Source: Isoetes taiwanensis (Eukaryota; Streptophyta; Lycopodiopsida; Isoetales; Isoetaceae). From it: a stretch of 64,000 nucleotides of DNA. Positions 54,791 to 64,000 of the stretch are shown piece by piece (the first letter of the stretch is position 1; every line of letters starts with the position of its first letter). Under the pieces are notes generated by a model. It was not told where the DNA came from. It saw nothing but the letters and a program-made list of their open reading frames with translations, and ran no database searches. Position numbers and translations under genes: made by a program. The stretch is taken from positions 2,729,678-2,793,677 of the forward strand of contig JAJEKV010000096.1 of the NCBI GenBank assembly GCA_021234155.1, written 5' to 3'.

Positions 54791-56470
54791 TTCAACGCCG
54801 GAAATTTTTTTAGCCGTATTATTTTTGGCGTATTAGCGTCAAATTTGTGCCGTATCAAACGAAAAATAATGCAGGGTGCGTATAAAACGTTATACAGTAT
54901 TGAACCTATCCCACAAGCAGGCAAAGTAAGAGTTGGGGAAGATCGGGGCCCGACTAGTGGTAATGCAAGGAGTAATGTAAGGGAGGCTTGGAAAAACAAT
55001 GACACGATAGCAAGAGTTAACAAGCCTAGATTCTCAGAGTGGATAAAGAATAAGATGCCAACAGAAACGACCCGGAGGAGTTTGAGAGTAGATCACGGAC
55101 GCAAAATAGTAGAAGCAGGTTTTGTTCAAGATCTGGGCAAACCGAACAAAGGCCAACTTGAAGAAAATGGAACTGAAAGTCTTTGGAAACATGGAAGTAG
55201 GCGAGTCTAACTATCCAATAGCGGAGATAGATCACGGTATGCTGCGTAAAGTGGTGGAGAACCCGTATCACCGATCGTCATTGGCTTCTTTGAGGGAGGA
55301 TTCCCGGACCTCCAAACGGAATCTTGGCTCAAAGACACACCTGAAGAAATTAGGCCTACCTCAACACCTAATAAGCTAAAGGCTTTGGGGAAGTAACTTC
55401 TTTCTCATTCTTTTTGATAGTGAAGCGATTGGTAGATAAGATGGTGTCCCCGCAATAGACTCATTCATGGGAGAGTACATTTTATATCAATATTACTCAC
55501 GGCTTCTCTCTCCATCAAATCTCTACCATCAAAAATTCCGTGTTGGTTAGAGATCTAACACTTACCTCCAGACATGTTGGTACCTGAATTCTTAAAGGTC
55601 ATTGCTAACACGTAGGAGCATATATCTCACATTCCATGCCAAAGGACCAAAGATTTGTGTAGCAATAACCGCAACGTCGGGCATACCTAAAGGGGTGGTA
55701 GTTAAGAGTGGCAAATGCTCTTTCAAGTTCCCCTTGAAATTGACCAATAGATGGGAAATATCAGAATGTTTCGGGGACATAAAGATTGAAGGACTAGAAG
55801 AGAACCCCCAAAGTCAGGTCTAGAAAAGGGGGACTCCTCAACAACAAGCTCCGGGCCTTAATGATCCTCCCACATCCAATGGTGCACCCGGTTAGCCACC
55901 CCATCACTCAAGTAAGTATCACCCCATGCCCAAGCGAGGGGGAGGTGAGAATCACCGCTCCAACATCGTGGGAAAGCTAGCTAATGAATCGACAATACAT
56001 TGATAATCTCATAAGTCTACCAAAAGCGGGCGATCAGGTCATGGGAAGTGGTAGGTTCCAAACAAAAAGGGAGGACTAGGAACATTGCTCTGAGGAGAGG
56101 GAGCACTCCGTCAAAACCTCTCCCAGGTGCATCTCCGGAAGTACTCACATTGTTCTAGGAGCAAAAAATCCTTTCTCTCATTACATGGGGAAACAAACAA
56201 ACACAGAGAAGGGAATGCTCAAGCCGGAAGGAGGGATTGGGAGATATAGTGGTATATGGGGAATTGGATGAAATAGAGAGAGTCATTCCCCAAACAAAAA
56301 AATAAGTGGGCCGAATCTAATGGAAGAGGAGGACATGGTGGATGAAGATCCCCTACTCTAGCAGGGAAAAAACAAAAAGGTAACAAGCACAAGTCTAGAA
56401 GAAGAAGGGTTGGATAGCATGAAAAGGAAAAAGGGTCTGTAAACATCTCTTTATGAATCATAAAATTCCC

Positions 56471-57140
56471 AGTTGGAACATTAGGGGAGTAAAATCCTCA
56501 CAGTACAAGAAGAGTAGGTTAGCAAAGCGCCATAAAGGGGATCAACCCGGATGTGATATGCTTACAAGAACATAAGTGTAAAAGGAAGAAATATTTGAAT
56601 TTTCAAAGTAATAGGCAATGAATGCATTGGGTATTCTTCGCGAAAGGAAACTTCTAGTCACGAGGCCTCATCGTGGAAAGAAGTAAAAAGTATGTGAGTC
56701 AGGTAGGCGATTTGGGAGATGGTCTCTAATCTTATGGCAACATGAAGGTAAAGTATGGGGCTTGGTGAGCGTTCGCCCATAACAACCCCAGAGGCGAGGC
56801 CACTCTTAGACACAAATTAAAAGGTTTAGGGAACAAGGTAGTTTGGCTAATGGTAGGGAGATTTCAATATGGTGGAGGCAGCCGAGGATAGACAAGGGGT
56901 ATCATCTGAATTGTGCATGGGTTTGAGAAAGTACATTGGTGCAAACCGTTAGAAGATATAGGCTTCATGGAAGTAGACCGGAGATAAGGGCTATACATGG
57001 TGTAACGGATGGGTAGGCATGGGTAGGACTTATGCAAGACATGATAGATGCTACATCAGCGATGAGGCACTTACCATCCTTCCAAACGGCGCATAGATCC
57101 AACCTTCTACAAAATGCTATCTCTGATCACAATCCACGAG
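56471..57140 (+). pseudogene. LINE endonuclease domain
   Basis: AP-like endonuclease that nicks target DNA. SWNIRGVKSSQYK (56471 on), DVICLQEHKCKRK with the metal-binding Glu (about 56550-56585), a GDFNMVEAAEDRQG block (about 56857-56900) and AISDHNP (about 57115-57135) appear in order in alternating plus frames. These are the four diagnostic motifs of plant L1 endonucleases. Confidence 0.85.
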
Positions 57141-57489
57141 GTCATATCTACCCAGATTTGCCGTTAGAACCTCTAAACATGTATTCAAACTCAACACTAA
57201 GATATCCGAAAGATCGAGGAATTTGTGGAGGCTTGTAAAAGCATATGGCAATCCACTTTGAGCGGGCTCGAGGGATGGAAACCATGATAACGGCCCCGGG
57301 TAATATAAAAAATTACATACAAAAGTTGGGGTAGAGCCTAAAGTGCAAAGGGGAGGGGAGAGTTGGATAGCCTTTACAATCAGCTCCCTCACTCTAGAGC
57401 ATTGGGCCAAATGATGGATAGAGGAGAAGGGAATAATAGAGCGATAAAGGCACTAGAGGAAGTCAAGATAATGGAGAACACGATGTAAA

Positions 57490-58620
57490 GCGGGATTGAC
57501 TTGGCTAAATGAAGGTGATAAATGCACCAAGTTTTTTCTTTAAGGCAGGCTAAAGAAAAGAAGAGGTCGCTTACTCTATCAACCATTGCACTAGGCGTGG
57601 CTCACACCCCTCAAATCCCCGGGGATCTAAAAGGTACTTACATAATCATTTCCAAAGTTTTTTTTTGGGAACATAACTTACCATTCCAAGATACATATGA
57701 AGAGCTAGTGATCTCAAAAGTTTCACCTATAATGAGCTCCAGCCAAAAAGATATCAAAAATTAGCCCTCTCTATGGAGGATCTTGAAAAGCCACCCTCCT
57801 ATTGGCTAAGAATAAATGTCGGGTATGGATGGAATTCCATAGAATTCTACCAATGCAATTGGGAATGGATTAAAAATGATATCTTTTACGCCACGGACTT
57901 CTTGCAAGCTGAAAATTTAAATCCAAAGATTGAATACAAGTCGCATTGCCTTGGTACCCAAGTGTAAGGGCCAAGCACAATTAACGATTGGAGGCCTATC
58001 ACACTCCTATCGCATTTTACAAAATCATAGCCAAGGCTATGGCAGAAGATCAAACCAATTTTAGCGGAAGGTATCTCCACGCCCAATCTGGCTTCTACCC
58101 AGGGCAGGAGTATTTCGAGCAATGTGGCAGCAGCTTTTGAAGGGTTTGCTTGGGCGGAAAAACGGACAAAAGTAGCCTATCTAAAGCTAGATTTCATCAA
58201 GGCATATAGCGGACAATTAGATGGAGTTTTTTGCATAAAATGATGCTCAAACTGGGTTGTGGGGATATTTTTACGAAGGGGTAATGAAACTGTTGAGATC
58301 AGCTCGAGCACCAGTCTTATTTTCAAGGTGAATCATCTCCTATATTTGAGATTAAGAGGGGCATCGAGGGCAAGGTTGTTGGCTCCCTTCCTCTTCAATA
58401 TAGCAAAGAAGCTCTCTCACGGTTATTCCTGCCAAGCATCTGGGCCGGTCTCATCCAGGGGACTAGAAATGTGGGACGGTTCTCAACAAATCAGAACTAT
58501 TATGGGCGACTCATTTTACGTTTTATCGAGGCGAGGAAAACAATATGTCATGTGCCGGGACCACGGCCACCTTCTCAATAGCTTGTGTGCCTCATAAATT
58601 GGAAAAAATGCCAAGGTGCA
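57490..58620 (+). pseudogene. LINE reverse transcriptase, degenerate
   Basis: Plus-strand blocks: QAKEKKRSLTLSTI (about 57546-57585), NDWRPITLLS-like and YKIIAKAMAE sequence (about 57985-58045), QSGFYPGR-like sequence then NVAAAFEGFAWAEKRTKVAY and LKLDFIKAY (about 58085-58205), the last holding the first catalytic Asp. Downstream, LLAPFLFNIAKK is a degenerate version of the L.P.LF.I block (about 58377-58410). The FADD box near 58500 cannot be read with confidence. Confidence 0.75.
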
Positions 58621-59764
58621 GTGGCCTTTGGAGAACAGGCATCCCACATGTTTGAAAGCTTACCATGGAAAATTATCCCCGAGGGTGAACACTCCCGGCT
58701 TGTTAGGAATCCAAGTGGGCATTAACATCACTAGTGAATTAATATGGGATGAAATGCTACTAGGCCTACATAAACACCTAAATTGGTGGAAGGTAGCAAA
58801 GTTATCCCTTGCATTGTGGCAAAACATGTGCTAAGTAATACTTATGTATACATATCATCAATTCTACTTGCTCAGGGAGAAGGTGCGAGGGAGTTAAGAA
58901 GGGCTGATTCAAACTTCATTATGGGGAGGTAATGAAGAAGGTGCAACGATCAAAATTGCTTGGTGGAAGTGCAAGAGGGACAAAGCGTAGAGGGGAATTG
59001 ATATGTTTGACATAGTCTTCTGAGCAAAGTATTAATAGCCAAATTCATATGGATGATTCTTCAGGGGAAAAGGTGAAGTCTCGGGGTTTTGCACCTCATC
59101 AACCAAGCTCTATTATATTCTTGTAAGCATAGTAAGCCCTCCGTCAAGGTCTCGTCCATGGTCTCTCTTTTTTGATCTCAAGCCAAAGAAGCCTCCCTTC
59201 TCGAAGGGTCTTATTTCGCTTGGAATGCCATAAAGAAACTATACATCGCTTTTTGATATCGGCAAATTTAAAGCGGGGACCTCCCCATGGTGGGTACCCG
59301 GTGGAATTGCACAATAAACAAGGCCCATTAGGTATGAGGATTGTGAAGAGATGGAAAACCGTGGGTATACATTCTTGTGCTCGATGGTATATGGGAGAGC
59401 ACACGGCTGGCGGGTTAGGAAGCATTTTCAAGCCCGCTTTGGTTTAAAAGAACAAGATAATTTGGGAATGTGTGGCTTAGGTACTCCCAAACACAATAAA
59501 TAGAGGAGATCAAAAAGTCCATGGGTCGCGACATCCTTCCCCATGACAAAACAAGTTTGTGAAGTCATGCTCAAGTAGTTTTGAAGACTAAGGGACTTCT
59601 TCCGGTATCTCCCAAGTGGGGAGCTAGTGATCCTGAGGAGGACATCCTTAAAACATGGGAGAAACGCTTATTGAAATTCCTCCCTCCACAAATCAAGCGC
59701 CTTTCTTTGGCAAGTGATCCACGAGGTCCCAAGGGTCAATCATCTAGTCTCCAAATGGGACAAT

Positions 59765-59850
59765 AATTGAGCCCACCGTGTGCCCTATGTGTGAAGAGGG
59801 AAGAAGAATCCATAGAACATTATCCGGTGCATGAAGTATGGGCCCGAGTG
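59765..59850 (+). pseudogene. LINE zinc-binding (zf-RVT) motif
   Basis: Reads PPCALCVKREEESIEHYPVH with EVWARVR after, matching the C..C....E...H....C pattern of the zf-RVT domain found after RT in plant LINEs. The final Cys is not evident. It lies about 400 bp before the poly(A). Confidence 0.7.
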
Positions 59851-60283
59851 CGGATAGGTTCAATACCCTTAGGAACAAAGAATTCTTTGCTAGAATTCTC
59901 CCTCCCGAATGGTGTCCTAAGAAGAAGATTTCTTTTCACATAGCAAAGGGGCCCGGGCGATCGGTCAATATGGAAAGGAGGAATGTCCGAGTCTCACGAG
60001 AATCGTGAGGTATTCATATCATCAACTCGCCTACTTCACAGTACTGGAAAGACTTAAAAAATTTAGGCTAGTTTTTAAATGTGAAGAAGAGGTAAAGGAA
60101 GAAATATGGGGCACCTATTTTAACTGGGTCTAGGTGGAAAGAGAATAGTACACAATTTGGAGCTACATAGCTACCCCCATCTCATATTCGTGGATGGGTG
60201 TACCTCTCGCCATGTGGCATTCTCTCTAAGTAAATAAAATCTTTTTTTATCCCAAAAAAAAAAAAAAAAAAACATCCATTAGG

Positions 60284-63200
60284 TATTTGTAAGATGACCA
60301 ACTCCCATAGTAACACTTCACATCACATGTTATTATTGTTGAGATTTTTTATGAAATAAGTAAAAATCATTAGATAACCAACCAAATTAATTACCCTATT
60401 AATCACCAACCCACTCACCTGTAGAAGTAGAGTTAAAATGACGTAAATAACTACCCAACCCTAATTCATTGCGACATGAAGTTATTATGGGCCGTTCACA
60501 TGGCTCTAAAATATCGGCCCGATAACGCTACCGCCCAAGATTCAAGAGCTTATAATTTGGGGTTTGACGCTCCCTTGTGGATTCATGGCCTTTGAAATGA
60601 TCTACGAAATTTGGCCCAAACATTGGGTTTACTCAGTAGGAGGATTGGTGGGAGGAAAACACATTCACATGGTGGGATGGAATCCGAGGCGGTGTGAATG
60701 GGGAAGAAACTCTACAAAATGAATCAATTCGATATGACCCTTGTTTCGATTTTGGATTCTCGCTCCCGCCCATTCTTGATTCAGATTCCGTCTTTCAATC
60801 CATTCTTCAATCGTATAACCTTTGAGGCCGGATTGGTGCCCACATTCTCGGGTAATCACGATCAAGGCGAATACATGTTTCGGCCCGGCCGAATCTGTTG
60901 TTTGTAACCGATTTTGCCCAATCAACAGGAGCCCTACATTCTAGCCCAATTTGTTGGGGAGTCCATCTGTCCATCCCTAAATCATTCATCCCAATCCGTT
61001 TCCATTTTCTAACAATCACATTTACAATCTGATTGAGCCCAATCCTTTCCAATTTCTAACAGTGCATTTCTGCCCAATCTTTGTTACAATTGATTTTTTT
61101 TTTTTCTAAATAATTTCTAAGCCCGAATCTAAGAATCGGAAGAATGATAATCGGCGGAATCTTGGAATCACGAAATCCGGCCATGGAGCTAACGGATCAG
61201 GTGAAATTTTGTGAGCAAATAGATTCATCCCTTAGGTATATATATCCGGGTCGGCTTGGTGATAGAGATTGTTTCAATCTAAGGCTGCCAGAATAAGTAG
61301 GAAAAAAATTGGTCAACATTTGTGAATGTGAGCCTTTCGGGGAAAGGCTATCGGTTGGCCACCCGATTTGGACTTGTTAAGAAACTCACGGCCCATGTGA
61401 GCGGCCCAATAGGCAGCAACTAAAAGAGCCATCATTTTAGACATAACGTTGAGTCTTCCACAGCATAAAATAATATTTCTTCTTGTCCACCCATCCCATA
61501 TATACAAAAGGCAATTGCTATATGGACTCCTTGGACAAACTCAATCTCCTCCATCTTTGAGTTGATGAATTGCAGTCATGTAGAATTTTTTGACATAGCA
61601 TGATAAGGGCTAAACCATGAACTGCTCCTTGCACTAAGATGGTTGGAATTGGATTTCGGCTACAACAGAGGGAAGGAAGCGCGGAGAAGATGCATTTGGC
61701 GGGATAGGTTGACGTGGCTGAATATGTGGGTGGGCTAGAATTCCAGAAAATCTTGCACCCTGCTAAAAAATTGCACACCTTTGAAAAAATCGGGCCTGCC
61801 TTAATTGTTTTTTAATTAACGCGAACGAATGAGTTCTATTGGCTACATGCATTAACATGTCGCATGTATGGAAATGTTTGATAGTACATAATCAAAGGCT
61901 AATCCTGAAACCCTATCAAATGCAAATCCTGAAACCCGTTTGAGCAGAACAAATTGATTTAAAAAAAAAAAAAGGATATTGCAATCCTTCAACGGCATCT
62001 TGTATGGTGGAATGGGCTGTACGAGCACGAAAACAAGGTAGTCAATCTTGCTTACATTCCTAGGTTTCCGTTGTAGATTTAGCTTTAAGGATCATCAGAA
62101 GTACAATATCATTCCCAAAACGCCACAGCGAACACTTTTGCCTTGTATTAAAATGCTGCGCATTAAAATCGTTCATAATTACATACACTTTGCCCCTTGC
62201 TTTTACTTTGCCTTGCAGTTTCTTTAGATGCCTTCTCAACAAGCTGTATGTTTGATCGTTGCAGGCAATAGCACTACAAATCACAAATTAAACCTTCAAT
62301 ATGTTACTTGTAGATTTAAGTAACAACAGAGTGAAGATACCAGGTTTCTCGTATTACTCTTCCACTTTCAGGCTTCTTGCAGAATGTTTGTTAACGATAT
62401 ATTTGAAATCCCATGCATAAATTGCTTCAATGATCAATGTAATGTATATGTTCATCCAATTAAGTTCCAAACGTTTTGTGCCAATTGCCACTGTTCCCAT
62501 CAAATAAAAAATCAGTTGCTTTCAGGTCTGTTGCAGAAAAAGTCAATACGGAACTGATCTCAAAATCTCAAAAGGATCATATTGGAAATCGGGTAATATG
62601 TGTTCCATTTTTATTTATAGTCAGTACTTGCAAATTTTAGGTGCCCTTTCAGAAATGGCATGCTGATTGCTATCGTATCTATGTTGATCAATGTCCACAG
62701 AAATGTCGTCTCAATTCTGAACTTCCAACTAACATTTGTCCTTGTAACTGAAAGTTTGAAGTGTTGAATATGCACAGCAAGAGCAAGAAAGGTCATACTG
62801 ATGTTCAAGACACTGTTAGTAAAAATGCAGCATGAAAAGGACGAGAATGGTATGCTATGCTAACTTGAACTTGAGAAGCAAAAGTGACAGGCTTTACATC
62901 AAAACATTCTATGGATTGAAAAGAGAGAAAGAGATACCAATCAGGAGAGCAATCCATAACAAGCAAAAAGCAGCACACCCAGAAAGCCAAGGTTGATCCA
63001 GCATAAGGGAAACCTAAAAAGCCATATAAAGGGAGGCAAAAGAAATATGCTTTAAGGAAGAAAATGACGTTTTGATAGCAGCAAGAAGATCAGAGGCATG
63101 AAGATGATACAGGAAAAATAAAGGCGGAAGGCACTTGAATAAGCACAAGCACAGATCCTGTTCTCTGTCATCAAGAAAAAAAGCAAGGAACATGATAATA

Positions 63201-63370
63201 TCTGCAAATGCCGGGCTTGACTTGGCATTTTGTGCTAAGACCTAACACATGTTTAAGAGGTGGTCAATGATGACGTGTCAAGGAACACATTGCTGACAGA
63301 CACAACCCATTATTACGTTGAATGAGAAGACAGTATCAAGGTTATAGGTTATACTTTTTGCTAAGTACCA
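60284..63370. other. Intergenic, no supported gene
   Basis: About 3 kb of mixed but mainly AT-rich sequence with poly(A/T) runs (61086, 61961). Frames on both strands are short and without motifs. The rightmost 1 kb could contain the promoter or 5' UTR of the PPR gene that follows. Confidence 0.45.
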
Positions 63371-63374
63371 CACA

Positions 63375-63686
63375 ATGATGTCTGGGCGTTTTCAAAAACA
63401 CATCATTGGAACGCATCCCTTTGTGAAATATCTTCTGTTGTATCTAGGAACTGATCATATAAACAAGTTGGGTAGCAAATACATTTTTCACTGTTTGTTT
63501 GCATCACAGGATAGCCGATATTGTGAGCCTCTATATGGAGCCCCTATCACTGGAGTACACACGGGTTTAAAAGATGTCCCATACTCTTCTGTAATAGTAC
63601 ACACATCCCATAAAGAACATACATCAAATATTTATAAAATCAGGTATAGTGTAGCCTGACTTTTAATACTGGTCCTAAAATGTAAA
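63375..63686 (+). other. Leader of the PPR gene; 94-codon frame of unknown status
   Basis: A plus frame of 94 codons (63375-63659) ends 27 bp before the PPR start codon. It has no repeat signature. It could be an upstream exon, an upstream ORF, or chance. Confidence 0.25.
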
Positions 63687-64000
63687 ATGTTGAAAGGCCT
63701 TGCATTATCCCAGGATTTCAAAGGATTGACAATTCTGTGCGAACAAAGGAAGCTAAATGAGGCACTACAAATTATGGAAGAACAAGGTTTGTCTTTGTCA
63801 AGAAATAATGCATATTTACTTTTACAGGAGTGTATGCAAACAAAAGATATTGAATGCACAAGACGTTTGCAATACCTTATAATCTCTAGTGGTCTTGATT
63901 CAATCTCAGTTCTTAATTTAACCATCTCTATTCGTCTGTTTTGCTATGTTTGGAAAATTGGTTGAAACAAATCAAGCATTTGAAATGGTCTCAGAGCGAA
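63687..64000 (+). CDS. Pentatricopeptide repeat protein, 5' end, one apparent frameshift
   Basis: From ATG 63687: LTILCEQRKLNEALQIMEEQG, then NNAYLLLQECMQTKDIECTR and RLQYLIISSGLDS. The start plus (Y/L)LLLQEC...K....RR...LI..SGL pattern is that of the first repeats of PLS-class PPR proteins, RNA-binding factors of mitochondria and plastids that are very numerous in ferns and lycophytes. Near 63935 an extra T in a T run shifts the frame: the continuation FAMFGKLVETNQAFEMVSER is the expected next repeat but lies one frame away. The gene runs off the right edge, so subclass (E, DYW) is unknown. An assembly indel is as likely as a pseudogene. Confidence 0.65.

Larger units (their letters stand above)
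53297..60267 (+). mobile_element. L1-type LINE, poly(A), 16-bp target-site duplication
   Basis: AAAAACATCCATTAGG occurs at 53281-53296 and again at 60268-60283. The right copy is preceded by a poly(A) run (60254-60272, partly shared with the duplication). Between them, in order: an ORF1-like region from ATG 53320, an AP-type endonuclease from 56471, a degenerate RT, and a zf-RVT motif at about 59772. About 6.97 kb suggests a full-length or near full-length insertion. Frames are heavily disrupted, so the element is not active as assembled. Confidence 0.9.

Noticed and set aside
59144-59447. Opposing ORFs of 91-95 codons near the LINE 3' end
   Set aside because: No family motif on either strand; within LINE sequence downstream of RT.

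Overview
This is a plant nuclear window, most likely from a homosporous fern or another large-genome seedless plant. That placement is an inference. It rests on the density of nested, decayed transposable elements, interrupted host-gene exons (starch branching enzyme, SPX/RING ubiquitin ligase, callose synthase), a PPR gene fragment at the right edge, and a short plastid atpB fragment. There are no operons, no bacterial gene organisation and no clearly intact host gene. Almost every coding trace carries frameshifts. Some are real decay; others, mostly single-base indels between near-identical copies, look like assembly or polishing error.

Layout. (1) 1-9057: a Ty3/gypsy retrotransposon on the minus strand, with its 5' LTR at 8466-9057, then gag (three zinc knuckles), protease, RT, RNase H, integrase with a GPY module, and an additional coiled-coil ORF after pol. 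It runs off the left edge. (2) 9058-14770: a directly duplicated block of about 0.7 kb (9061 and 11767) enclosing a broken secreted LEA-like 11-mer repeat gene and a Cys-rich ORF. (3) 14779-21000: a foldback hairpin, the 3' LTR and chromodomain tail of a second gypsy element, a dense cluster of perfect hairpins (17.79-18.45 kb), and a solo LTR (18606-19169) of the same family as the first gypsy, with a 5-bp target duplication. (4) 20.97-23.1 kb: an internal Helitron fragment. 23.5-25.6 kb: a LINE fragment. 25737-26429: a Mutator-like MITE with 9-bp target duplication. (5) 26.8-31.4 kb: three elements sharing one 3' tail but ending in different microsatellites, with an atpB fragment and a callose synthase exon between them. 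(6) 32.7-33.1 kb: a MITE with subterminal repeats. 33.87-35.93 kb: four starch-branching-enzyme exons joined directly to the C-terminal exons of an NLA/BAH1-type SPX-RING ligase, introns retained. (7) About 37.57-53.07 kb: a large Rep/helicase Helitron whose leader and N-terminal coding segment is present in three tandem copies of about 2.4 kb, and whose helicase is split by a Ty1/copia element (47849-51954). (8) 53297-60267: an L1-type LINE with poly(A) and 16-bp target duplication. (9) 60.3-63.4 kb: AT-rich intergenic sequence, then the 5' end of a PPR gene.

Relative history, from nesting: the Helitron is older than the copia inside it. The LINE inserted next to the Helitron 3' end. The gypsy family has been active and has also been removed by LTR-LTR recombination, leaving a solo LTR. 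The strongest candidates for unexplained biology are the two-gene chimera at 33.9-35.9 kb, the triplicated Helitron leader, the hairpin cluster at 17.8-18.5 kb and the shared LINE/SINE-like 3' tail.
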